Source of the DNA: Erythroxylum novogranatense
Lineage: Eukaryota > Streptophyta > Magnoliopsida > Malpighiales > Erythroxylaceae
Assembly: GCA_029891385.1 (NCBI GenBank)
Contig: JAIWQS010000251.1
Span: 496,001-560,000, forward strand
Reading direction: 5' to 3'
Length of the DNA: 64,000 nucleotides
The notes beneath the pieces are model-generated. The model did no database searches and was not told where the DNA came from. It worked only from the letters and a program-made list of their open reading frames with translations. Made by a program: the position numbers and the translations under genes. Of the stretch, positions 35,464-46,605 are shown piece by piece. How positions within the stretch are numbered: position 1 is the stretch's first letter; each line of letters opens with the position of its first letter.

Positions 35464-35650
35464 AGTTGAACATGGCAAAGAAGAAAAAAGAGGTTTTTGT
35501 TCTAAGAATGCTTCATATCTGTATTATCATCTACAAAGAGTATATATACAGAAAACCTAGACTCCTATTTTAGTAAGACAATAATTTATACAAGGAAATA
35601 AATAAACATCTCTACAATCATGGAATCTACATAAATCTCGCCAGCTAACA
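35464..35650 (-). repeat. Copia-2 3' LTR
   Basis: It matches 40245-40430 throughout and ends CAGCTAACA on the plus strand. The first base of the expected TGTTGAAC is changed to A. Confidence 0.95.
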
Positions 35651-38600
35651 CTCCCACTCAAGTTGGTGCATAGATGTTTATCATGCCCAACTTGCCAATC
35701 ATACTATGAAATTCCTTTCCTGATACTGCCTTGGTAAGGATGTCAGCTAGTTGACTTGCAGATTTAACAAACGGAAAACATATGACCCTTTGGTCCAGCT
35801 TCTCTTTGATGAAATGACGATCTACTTCAACATGCTTAGTTCAATCATGCTGAACAGGATTATGTGCAATCTGAATTGCAACCTTGTTATCACAGTATAA
35901 GTTAATAGGATCTATGTACTTGACACCTAAATCCTTCAAAACACTCTTGATCCATAACAACTCACACAGCCCTTGCGCCATTCCTCGAAATTCTGCTTCT
36001 GCACTAGATCATGCTACAACTTTCTGTTTTTTACTTCTCCAAGTAAGCAGATTTCCTTCCACGAAAGTCAGATAATCGGATGTAGATCTTCTTGTTGTTT
36101 GATCTCCTGCCCAATCTGCATCAGTATAGCCTTCAATATTTAAAACACCATTCTTCAAGTACAATAAACCCTTGCCAGGAGTGCCTTTCAGATACCTCAA
36201 GATTCTATAAACTACATTCATATGTTCCTCGCTTGGTGCATGCAAAAATTGGCTCACAACACCTACAGCATACGTTATATCAGGTCTAGTATGAGTTAGG
36301 TAAATTAACTTACCTACTAGCCTTTGATACAGACCCATATCTGTAGGAACTTGATCTGGGAAGATCCCAAGTCGATGATTCATTTCTATCGGTGTTTCAG
36401 CAGGTTTACAAGCCAGCATTCCAGTCTCACTTTGTAAATCCAATACATATTTACGCCGTGAAAGGGAAATTCCTTGTTTGGACCTTGCTACCTCAATGCC
36501 AAGAAAATATCTCAATTGTCCCAGATCCTTCATTTCGAATTCTATGGACAAGTACTCTCATAATGTCTTCATTTCTTCAAGATCATCACCTGTCAAAATC
36601 ATGTCATCTACATAGACAATCAAAGTCGTTACCTTTCCTCCTTTATGTTTCACAAACAAAGTATGGTCCGCATTGCTTTGTTGGTAACCAGTTGCTTTCA
36701 TTGCCGAAGTGAACTTTCCAAACCAAGCTCTGGGAGATTGCTTCAAACCATATAGGGATTTTTTAAGTTTGCATACTTCACCTTTGCGCTTGGAACTTTT
36801 TCTTATTCCAGTGGAAGTTCCATGTATACTTCTTCCTCAAGATCTCCATTCAAGAAGGTATTCTTTACGTCGAATTGCTGCAGAGGCCAACCTCGATTTG
36901 CAGCAATGGATATGAGAATACGGATGGTGTTGAGTTTGACTACAGGTGCAAAGGTCTCTTGGTAGTCGATACCATATTTTTGGGTATATCCCTTGGCCAC
37001 AAGTCTTGCCTTGTATCTATCTATGCTTCCATCTGCTTTTAGTTTAACAGTGCACACCCATCTACACCCAATTGCCTTCTTCCCTTCTGGTAAAGGAGCA
37101 AGCTCCCAAGTGGAATTCTTCTACAAGGCTTCCATCTCTTCATTCGTAGCCTTTGTCCATTTTAGATCTGCCAATGCATCCTGCACATTACTAGGAATAG
37201 ACACTTTGGATAATTGATTAATGGTTAGTGCATAAGATTCCGAAAGTCTATGAGTAGAGACATAGTTATTGATAGGATACTTCACATTAGCTTTAAGGTC
37301 AAGCTCATATTGTTTCTTTGGAACACCTTTATTAGGTCTTTGGGAACACCTGGGAGTACTTTGGGATGGACACTCAATGGTAGAATTATCCAAGATATTC
37401 TGGGAAGAAGACTCTTCAGTTGATGGTGTGGGCAACTCAATCATCTCAACTTCTTCCCCTTCGAGGCTTGTGGCTTGTGTATCATCATTACCATCTTTAT
37501 GAATTTCGCTGTCTAAAGATGGACTTTCATCTTCTGCTATTTGAGTTTGAGTGAACCGAGTATCAATGTGTTTGTTGCTAGTCAACCCTTCTTCCAAAGC
37601 CTCAAGTTCCATAAAAACATCACCACCACCATCCTTATCAAAACTAGTACTGTTAATGCAAGGCTCACCCTCTTCACACACATTCTCCCCCTGAAGAGGA
37701 GAGCGCAAATCTCCCCCTGAATAATATGGTTCAGTTTCGCGGAAAGAGACATTAAGAGAGACATGTAATTTTCGAGTTTTAGGGTCATAGCATCGATACC
37801 CTTTCTGAAAGTTAGAATAACCAACAAATACACATCGTGTGGCACAAGGATCAAGCTTGGTGCGCAAAACTTTGGGTATGTGAACATATACGATGCAGCC
37901 AAAGATTTTGGGTTCCAGGTTCGGTTGGTGGGGTATGTCAAAAAAGGTTCGTAATTTTTGGTGAGGGGTTTGGAAATCAATAACTCGGGAAGGCACTCTA
38001 TTAATAAGATAAACAGCAGATTTTACAGCCTCTCCCCAATACAATCGAGGCATATTCATGCCAAAGATAGATGCACGTACCACCTCCATGATTTGTATAT
38101 TTTTCCTCTCTGCAAGTCCATTTTGTTAAGGTGTGTAAGTGCAAGAATTATGATGTCTGATTCCTTCTTGTCAAAGATAATCACCAAACGAGGCATCAAG
38201 AAACTCTATGGCATTATCAGATTGCCAAACTCGAATATGTTTCTGAAATTGAGTTTTCACCATGTTGTGAAAATCCTGAAAAGCAGTACTAGCATCACTT
38301 TTTTTATGAAGTAAGGATACCCAAGTCATTCGAGTACACTCATCAATAAATGTAATAAAATAACGAGCTTTAGACATAGATGCAATTTTTGCAGGTCCCC
38401 AAATATCAGAATGAATAACCAGAAAGGGTTCAGAGCATTTATTGAAAGTAGATAAGTAAGGTATACCATAGCTCTTTGCCAATTCACAAATATCACACTG
38501 GAAATCTAAAATATTCAATCCTGTAAACATACTTGGTCTCAATTTCTTAAGATAACCAAATGAAAGGTGCCCCAGCCTCCTATGCCAAAGCCACACATCA

Positions 38601-38720
38601 ACTTGGGTCCTGCCACCCTCCTTCGCCAAACAAGTCTTGCTACACTTTAGTGTGCCAGTTTCTGTCAAGTCCAAGTAGTAGAGTTGCCCCGTTTAACACC
38701 ACAATCAAGAGTCTTCCGGG
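35651..38720 (-). pseudogene. Copia-2 integrase, reverse transcriptase and RNase H (broken)
   Basis: Going leftward: GAG-pre-integrase WLWHRRLGHLSFG and integrase core VIHSDIWGPA, FIDECTR, SDNAIEFL (38171-38674); the integrase C-terminal part YWGEAVKSAVYLINRVPS, GCIVYVHIP and VFVGYSNFQKGYRCYDP (37121-38089); RT start [33 protein letters not shown] (36803-37057); RT active site YVDDMILTGDD (36558-36746); LGQLRYFLGIEVARS and RNase H YTDADWAGD (36009-36551). RNase H continues to about 35690 after a TGA. Frames change near 38750 and 36800, and stops occur near 38170, 37120, 36557 and 36008. Confidence 0.92.
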
Positions 38721-40109
38721 TCAGAATATCCTGAAAAACACAAAAAATGGCCAAAAAATAACAGTGCAATTTAGAGCGAAGGTGATCTGGCTTACGGACA
38801 ATAGATTATATTCAAGGGAAGGAACAACTAAAACCGTATCAAGGGTTATGGTATTAGACAAGGCAATGGATCCCTCCCCTGTAATAGGAGAGGTACCACC
38901 ATTTGCTGTGGATATGACCTGTTGGGACGATGGATGAAGGTTCTGTAATTTACTAGAGTCTCTAATCATATGATCGGATGCACCAGTATCAATAATCCAA
39001 GTACTATTCTTAGTAATAGCAGAAAGAATTCTAGCCTTATCAACACTACCTGGCTGAGTTACATTGGCAGTAGGAGTTCCCTCTTGAGCTAGAAAATCTT
39101 CACCTGATGTCGCCATCGCAGCTTTGCCAGTGATGTTCTTCCGTGGCTTCTTCGAAAAATCCCACCATTCAGGATATCCAATAAGCTCATAACAACGCTG
39201 CTTCGAATGGCCAGAGTCACCACAGTGAGTGCAAACATAATTGTTGGACTTTCCTGAGCCTTGGTTATGTTTTCCTTTGGTAGAATTCGAACCTGTCCCT
39301 CGCTGGCTTCGATTAGCTATCAAGGCTGTGTTTTCATAAACGACCCGAGATCCTCCCATGACTTGTCGTTGTTGTGACTCTCTTCTCACATATGCGTAGG
39401 CTCCTTCTAGGTCCAATTTTGGGTCTTTTCGAAGGATTTCCTCACGGACTTGATCATATTCAGGATCAAGGCCGCTTAAGAAAATGTGAACTCTTAGCCT
39501 CATCATGGCTGAATGAAGTTGTACAACCCCTTTGACAGATTCTTCTTGTGATGTCGTTCGATGATCAATTTCCTGGAAGATTGCAACAAGTTCATTATAA
39601 TATGTAGATAAAGGCCTACCATTTTGAGTTGTGGAAAAAGACTTTTGATTCAGCTCGAACAATCGTGTTTCATCAGATCCATCGTAGAAGGTCCTCGGCA
39701 CTGCCTCCCATATTTCTTTTGCTGTAGCCAGACGAATAAACCGCTGCATTAAGTGAGGGCTCATTGAATCAATGAGCCAGCTCTTCACTTTATAATTTTC
39801 GGTAGTCCATGTAGCATAATTCGGATCATTGGGTGCAGGTTTCACCGCTGCTCCAGTTAGATACCCAACCTTGTTGCAGGCTCCAATACGCATCTCCATC
39901 AATTGTGAACATAATGGATAGTTTGTCTTGTCTAGGACAACACTGATAGGAAAGGTAGAGCTGTCCTGCTGAATAATAATTGGGGCTGATGGAGGATTGT
40001 TCGGTGTAATTGGTACAATGGGGTTTTGTTCTTGTTCTCTCATGGTGATGGGTTCAAGAGACAAGTTCAAGATATTCAAAATTCGATAGTCCAATTTCGG
40101 TGGGTTCAA
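38721..40109 (-). pseudogene. Copia-2 gag and protease (open until frameshift)
   Basis: A 462-codon frame encodes a UBN2/Copia-type gag (VLDKTNYPLCSQLMEMRI, IWEAVPRTFYDG, LSTYYNELVAIFQEID), a zinc knuckle CTHCGDSGHSKQRC and the protease motif WIIDTGASDHM. An internal Met at 40043 (MREQEQN) could be the real start instead of 40109. The frame runs off after CTVIFWPFF, where a frameshift near 38750 disconnects it from integrase. Confidence 0.9.
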
Positions 40110-40232
40110 TGTTCAAGATTTTGGTGGTGGATTCAATAAAAAAACAAGAAAAACGAAGGCTTAAGGAGACAAAGGTTCAGCGACAGATTCGAAAAAAATG
40201 GTTCGGTGGTGATAAAAAAAAAAGTGGATTTT

Positions 40233-40244
40233 GTTCTGATACCA
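40233..40244 (-). other. Copia-2 primer binding site
   Basis: TGGTATCAGAAC on the minus strand, directly next to the 5' LTR; it matches the initiator tRNA-Met site TGGTATCAGAGC except one base. Confidence 0.85.
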
Positions 40245-40430
40245 TGTTGAACATGGCAAAGAAGAAAAAAGAGGTTTTTGTTCTAAGAATGCTTCATATA
40301 TGTATTATCATCTACAAAGAGTATGTATACAGAAAACCTAGACTCTATTTTAGTAAGACAATAATTTATCCAAGGAAATAAATAAACATCTCTACAATCA
40401 TGAGATCTACATAAATCTCGTCAGCTAACA
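40245..40430 (-). repeat. Copia-2 5' LTR
   Basis: It reads TGTTGAACATGG .. CAGCTAACA on the plus strand and differs from the left LTR at roughly eight positions, including one single-base indel. Confidence 0.95.
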
Positions 40431-40434
40431 CTTT

Positions 40435-41233
40435 CTAAATATTAAAATTGATATTTGAATGATAAAATGGTATTAAATAGTGTTTTAAAAACTGGATTAG
40501 AAGTTAAATCAAGAAGACAAAAGATTTAAAGTTTAAAAATTCAACGGTAGTCATAAAATTAATTAAAGATTGAATAAAATTAAAGAATTTAAAATGTGAT
40601 CGAAAGAAATTGTCTTTATACATTGAAAATTTTAAAGTTTAATTAAAAAATTGTTCAACAAAATTTAATTAATTAATTATAATTTATAATAATTTATTAA
40701 TTTAAAAATTAATCGATTAATTAATTATCTTATTTTTCTTATCTTTTAAGTCAAGTTATGATAATCAAATTCTTGTTTAATTTAACTATAAAAGATTGAA
40801 TTAGCTTTATTCCCAGATAGCCTCGGCCACACCACAATCTCCATACATCTTCTGTTCAAAAAAATCAGCCTTATTTCTTCATACAATCTGGCATTTGACA
40901 CATCCACATCCTTTGCCTATTTGCTATAACGAGTTAAATTCTGATGGCGTAATCAAAAGCTTTGTCGCAGTAAAATAGGGAATTCACAGAACTTGCAGTT
41001 GTGAAAAGATAAAGAAAGTCAACATAACATTTAGATGTAACTAAGCACATCAAAGCTATATGTACATAAACATAAGATCGGTCCCGCCTGAACCCGACCT
41101 AACCAATGTAAGAAGTCGGACATGAAATTCCACTAGGCCAAAATATCTACAGGTTTACAAAATTATAAACGTTGGACCATAGGCTGAAGGGGTACTCTAA
41201 ATTTCAGTATCAACCATCTTCAATTTATGGCAA
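40435..41233. other. 799-bp spacer present in unit A only
   Basis: AT-rich, with no gene or transposon terminus seen. Behind chitinase 2 the flanks are directly joined at CTAAA (59595-59599). CTAAA occurs at both edges here (40435-40439 and 41234-41238), so unit B most likely lost this piece by deletion between 5-bp direct repeats. Confidence 0.7.
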
Positions 41234-41290
41234 CTAAACTCTGTTCAAGTCCTGTAACTTTTTGCTTGTTTTTTTTCTTGTTGCTCTCTT

Positions 41291-41801
41291 TCCAATCTTC
41301 AATGTTCTAAAAAAGTATTTCACTTCTTTCAGCTAAGAATAAAAGATTCAGCCAGCAATGATCATTCCTATCACTAGAAGCTAAAGAAAAACTACTCTAA
41401 TCTAATGTTAACTAAAGAAAAGAAAAAAAAGAAGAAGAGAATTTTGAGAAGCTAAAACATGTAGCTGAAAATTGGATGCTTAGATACCCCAAATTATAAC
41501 CTTAATGATTTTAAGATCATGTGAGGCCTTTTTTCAAATCAAATTTTACTTTGATATGATCTTAATATGCAAAATAAAACATTTTGTTAGCCCAAAATTT
41601 ATTGATTCACTCTTGATTATTATTCAAATTGTTTCTCCATTTAAAATTTTATATTTAGATCAAGGCTCAATTCTTTTCCACTCAACTGATATCTTTTAAC
41701 TTTATCCTACAAAAATAATTAAAATAATAAGTTTTAAACATATTAAGATAGATTATGAAAGACTCTGAATGCTAAAAGTAAGGCATAATTATGACACATC
41801 A
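41291..41801 (-). repeat. Truncated 3' LTR of Gypsy copy A
   Basis: Homologous to the right part of the 5' LTR (AAGAATAAAAGATT, then GAATGCTAAAA..AGGCA, ending CACATCA), without the LINE. The left part of this LTR is missing. Confidence 0.65.
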
Positions 41802-43859
41802 AATTCTCATATACATAATACTTGTTTATCCCTAAGTAAATAAAAGATTAATAAAACAAGATAGGTAAATAGGTTTTACCAAACCAATTCTCCCGGGATT
41901 AAACTATGCATAGTCCTTAAGACTTAGAAAAAAGAGTTAAGCATCGTCTCACATCAAGTTGATTTTCACACAAAAAAAAAAGAACGTAGACAATTAAAGA
42001 TAATCAAAATTAGAAGTATGCACAAAGCCTTGGTAATTTTTCTTACGATATTCACTCTTGAACACGATTATTTAGGCTTAAGTATTTACTCTCACACACT
42101 TGTCACAGAGAATACACCACAACCAACTTTTACGTACACCAAAATTCTCTTACCATAAACTTACGAAGGCATAAATCAAAAGGAATTTTATTAAAATGGG
42201 GATAGGGTTAAAGTTTGGTCAAGGAAAAATTATAAGTTAAAACCACACATATTCAATAAGGCATTCAAAAAAAATATAGGGCTATGAATGTGACCAAGTA
42301 TTCATCTATCTATATAATATGGTTGCAAATATTCTATTCTTGATTTTTTAATTTTTTATTTTATCGAAAAATAATTGTAAATTCGTAATCATAAAAAAAA
42401 TTAAACATACAAAATGAGTAGCTTAGAAAACAAAAGTCAGATCAAATTCCACAAATAGCGTTAAAAATGTAGTCGAGTGATATGATATATAATAGGATAG
42501 GTTTGTGATATGAGTTTAAAACATAAAGAAATGAATTTTAAAAATGGCTCTAAGGGCTAAACTAAGGATAATTAAGGTGGCTTCTAAAGTTAAAGTGGCT
42601 AAAACAAGAAAAACCTTTATCATATTTTTAAGTATAAAAAATCGTAGTAATTTGACTTGGTTCAATATAAGTTCTAGAGGTATCCAAATGACAAAGAATC
42701 AAATACTAAAAGATATAAGATGCTTATAAATACTTATAGACTTCAAACAAATTTACCTATTCCTTATACAATACTTTATCAATAATTGACTCCATTTATC
42801 TAACTGCATATCCTAACTATTTCGACTTATCAAAGTGTTTAGCCTTTATCTTGATTGATGTTAATCTCAATTTGCAAACCAAATCCAATTCATTCAAAGT
42901 GGTTTAGCAAAAATTTCTTTGACATTTTATTTCATCAACTTCTAAAAGCATTAGGCATAAACAAGACATTAAAAGAAAGTACTCAAACATCCTAAAAATG
43001 TTCAAAATATCCACAAAATCATAACAAAGAAGAATATCCACCCCACACCTATTTAAAACATTGTCCCCAATATTTAACAATAAAGTGCAAAAACATAAAA
43101 GGTAGGAAATAAAAGAGAAAAGAAAAAGACACTACCCTATTTTTCTTCTTTGCTTTGGATGGGAAATTTAGCAAGATTGCATAGTGGTTAGGTTTGTTAA
43201 AAGTAATGGGTGATGTTGTTGGCTTATCTAGGTGGTGGCAAGTGTAAGAAAAGAGGATATTTTAGAGTTTTCTAACGGTGCCCTTTAATTTTTCTCTTAA
43301 TGGTCACATATTTACGCGATTGCAAGAGACATACACAGTTTCGATACATGGGTGTGTAAATTTTACACGTTTATAGTTTGATACAAGCTCCAGGGATATA
43401 GGTGTGTCTAGGTACTTACATGGGTGTGTCAAATCCCACACGATTGTGTATCTTTGCGAGTTAGCTCCTCCAATATCACAACAATCTGTTACATGAGCAA
43501 GATACATGGGCATGTGCGGGTTCTTACAAAGGCATATGAGTTCTCACAGAGCCGTCTATATTTGAAATATCTTGCATTCCTTGTTTTTCTTTCTTGATTC
43601 ATCTGAATTCCATCCTTGTTTTAGTCTATAAGGCAAGTAAAACATACAAAACCTAAAGAAATTTGACAACACAAATGAAATAAAACAAAACAAAACAATA
43701 GATAAGCTTAGGGTGCCTCTTAAGAGTGTTTTCATTTAACATAATTGGTTCGATGGTGTAATTATTCATCCCTCAAGATTAGTTTTCTCTATCTTAAAAG
43801 CATCTTGCAATAATGAATTAATATAGGACAACCTATATTAGGATATTTAATAATATTAT
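41802..43859 (-). other. Non-coding tail of Gypsy copy A
   Basis: Between the protease and the 3' LTR I see no pol similarity on the minus strand. At 43310-43550 there is a cassette of ACATGGGTGTGT / ACACGATTGTGT words resembling the CACACGGGC cassette at 13300. The whole stretch is nearly identical to 60162-62200. Confidence 0.6.
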
Positions 43860-44412
43860 AATTTTGAAATTTAATCATATCCCCATCAAACTCTATTGTT
43901 ATAGTTGTATTATGCACATTAAATTTTGTCCTTACTATTTTCATAAATGGCCTCCCTAATAAAATGGGTGCTGATTAATCATCAATTTTTATATCCAAAA
44001 CATAGATTTCAGCAGGAAAAATTAATTTGTAACATGCACAAAAATACCTTTTACCAACCCCTTGGATGTACATTAGACCTATCTGCCTGTTGAATCACCA
44101 CTCCTGTCATTTCCAATGGTTCTAATTTGAGAGTTAAATAATTAGAATAAGGCATGACGTTTATGGATGCACCTAAATCTAACATTGCCTTTTCTATTCT
44201 AGTCTTACCAATAGTGCAAGGGATGAAGAACATACTTGGATCTTTACACTTCTCAAGAAAATTTTTCGAATTACTGTTGAAACATTTTCATTCACTTTAA
44301 TTTTCTCGATTCTTTTTATATTTTGCCTTCTTTTCATTATACATAGTTCTTTCAAGAATTTAGCAAATCTAGGTACTTGTTTAATCACATTGAAATGGGA
44401 GATATTTACCAC
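43860..44412 (-). pseudogene. Gypsy aspartic protease remnant (copy A)
   Basis: The frame at 44194-44412 holds VPRFAKFLKELC, a conserved pre-protease motif of Athila/Tat elements. The next frame (44051-44233) gives FFIPCTIGKTRIEKAMLD, then LGASINVMPYS, where D-L-G replaces the usual D-[ST]-G as it normally does in this lineage. Further left the strand reads VLDIKIDD and APILLGRPFMKI, the C-terminal protease core, with a stop between. Frame changes separate the pieces. Confidence 0.8.
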
Positions 44413-46110
44413 ACACCTTTGGAATGTCGCATATAAATCAACATCACGCTCTCATCTCCGGTTATCCTTTAATTCTTCTAAAGAAGGAGGAAGTCTAGCT
44501 AGGGGAGAAGTATGTAACTCATCCTCATATTCTAGTTTAGCCGAATCAGGTGCTGGAAATAGATTTTTCAGCTTTGTTTTGATCTCTTTAGGTGCAAATT
44601 GCACATTACATTTTGTCCCTACCTCTTTGCCACTTCCTAAATTACAACACTTACATTTTCCTAAGATTCATCACTATTTGGAATGGTAGTTTGTTGCTGT
44701 TTTGGGCTTCTAAATGACTAATGACAATGAACATCTATCCGTTTGAGTCTCTAAATTTTTATACTTGATGAGTCTTTTGTTGAAATTTCAAAATGTTAGT
44801 AGCCAAGTTTTAACTATTTCTTCAAGGGATAATTTGAAGCTTCAATGGATGTGATTGTTGTCTTGTTTGGTTGGAATGAAGAGAAGGCCTATATGGTTGA
44901 TTATATGCACTTGATTGGTTTGTTTGTCCATCTCTCCCACCTTAAGTTTGGATTGTTTCTCCAATCGGGGTTATATATGATGGAAGAGGGATTATCATTA
45001 TGTTAAGGTTGTTCCTGAAAATTAGCCATGTTAACTTACTCTGTGAAGCCATCTTGAAATTTCAAACACATGTAGGTTGGATGCCCTTTAACTGAAAAAT
45101 CTCATATACCTTTGTTGCTTCCATTTTTCCTGTTGCCAATTGATGAACAAGTGTAGTAAGGTCATTCTTATGTTTTCCAATGGAAGAAATGTTTACCTCG
45201 TTAGCTCGTTAAGCTGAATAGTCCATCCTAATATTGAATTGTTGGGAGTTGGATGCCATATTAGTGATCAACGTGTGCATCTTATTGGTGTTTTGTCAAC
45301 AAGTGCTCCTCCACTAGTGGCATCGATTATAATCCTTTTAGTGGGTAAAAGTTCTTTGGAAAAATACTAAATTAGTAGTTGTTCGCTAATTTGGCGGTGC
45401 AGAATACTAATGCATAACTTTTTAAAATGCTCCCAATACTTATATAGTGATTAGTTATTATGTTAGTGAATGCCACAAATCTCCTTTATAATGCTCGTAG
45501 TCCTTGAAGTTGGAGAAAATTTTTTGAAAAATTGGTTCTTTATTTCGGTTCACATGGTGATACTAGGAGGACATAAATAGTATAACCAATCTTGGGCATT
45601 ATTCTTCAAGGAGAATGGGAATGCTCCTAATTTAATTTGTTCTTCAATAACACCATTATGCTTCATTCATGTGCATACAACAGGAAATTCCTAAAGATGC
45701 TTATATGGAACCTCACTTGCATCATTCATGTGCATACGACATGAAATTCCTAAAGATGCTTATATGGAACCTCACCTGCAATACCACGAAAAGTTGGCAA
45801 CAAATGAATTAAACTAGATTTTAATTCAAAATTAACATTTGCATCAAATTAGGAAAAGTTGTAATGCAGTTGTTGGTTTAAATCTAGTTCGATGAGTTAT
45901 AGTAGCATTCGATTGTTCACCTTAATTTTTGTTGTTTCAGTGCTTGCAGTGTTGCACTATTTTTGAATCTTTATTTCTTTCCTTAATTTTTTTGTACCCT
46001 TTTCAATCTCTGGAAGGTATTATAAATTAGCTTCATTCGAAGATATTGTAATGAATATACAAACTTAGAATTCCCTGGAAACCACTCCAAAATTTGGTAA
46101 AACTGTTGCA
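44413..46110 (-). pseudogene. Gypsy gag remnant (copy A)
   Basis: Minus-strand pieces include YFSKELLPTKRIIIDATSGG (near 45300-45370), TTLVHQLATGKMEATKVYEI (near 45110-45170), a YNPDWRNNPN segment (near 44970) and FQQKT..NLETQT (near 44750-44790). Order and motifs fit plant Gypsy gag between the structural core and the nucleocapsid. Stops and frame changes occur throughout. Confidence 0.75.
45664..45780. repeat. Two-copy tandem repeat (about 60 bp) in gag of copy A
   Basis: TCATTCATGTGCATAC..GAAATTCCTAAAGATGC..GGAACCTCAC occurs twice in succession; copy C has it once. Confidence 0.8.
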
Positions 46111-46115
46111 GGTAC

Positions 46116-46360
46116 TAAAGATGGCAATAGGCCGACCCATGTCAATTTTTTTAAAATTAAAATATAAAATAACATTTTTTAATTGGGTCTTGGGTTGCCC
46201 ATTCCCTGATCGACCTAAGACGCAACTCTTCTAAGTAAAATGATGTTGTTCTGCTTAGAAAAGTTGGGCCTTGAGCTGGTCTGGGCCTGAACAACCCATG
46301 GGTTGGCCTCATTGAAAACACTTGAGTATGGACTAATGTGTCGGTCCATTGCCATCCCTA
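46116..46360. mobile_element. hAT-like MITE (copy A allele of 17757-18010)
   Basis: The right end CCATTGCCATCCCTA is intact, the left end decayed (TAAAGATGGCAATAG). Target duplication GCAGGTAC / GTAGGTAC at 46108-46115 and 46361-46368. Same insertion site as in copy C. Confidence 0.8.
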
Positions 46361-46605
46361 GTAGGTACCCAAAATTAATTCTTAGGTTCTTGTAATTAAA
46401 CAAACTTAATATAGAGAAGTAGGAGTCTATCCCATGAGGAATTCTAGCTCGCCAATCGTTATGAAAGTGAGTAATTAACAAAAGAGGATGTGAAATTTTG
46501 TAATAAATAAAATAAAGTAATAAAATGAGAGTTTTTAATATGCAAACCTTGGTTTACAGTTGCTTTCACCCTTTGGAACTATGATTGATCATTGGCACCA
46601 AATAA

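Larger units (their letters stand above)
35464..40430 (-). mobile_element. Complete Ty1/copia retrotransposon (copia-2), inactivated
   Basis: Two LTRs of 187 and 186 bp (35464-35650 and 40245-40430), about 96% alike by eye, bound a 4.97-kb element. The target duplication is CTTTC on the right (40431-40435) and CTTCC, one change, on the left. The empty site CTTTC is present behind chitinase 2 near 59591. The primer site TGGTATCAGAAC sits next to the right LTR on the minus strand and a purine tract (GAGTGGGAG) next to the left LTR, so transcription is leftward, antisense to chitinase 1. The coding region carries at least two frameshifts and several stops. Confidence 0.95.

Noticed and set aside
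42544..42729. Small plus-strand ORF starting MALRAKLRI
   Set aside because: Lies in the Gypsy non-coding tail; the corresponding frame in copy B is disrupted by single-base indels, so it is not under coding constraint.
43304..43513. 69-codon minus-strand ORF conserved in copies A and B (61639-61848)
   Set aside because: Conservation is explained by the recent A/B duplication; the ORF spans the palindromic cassette and has no domain.
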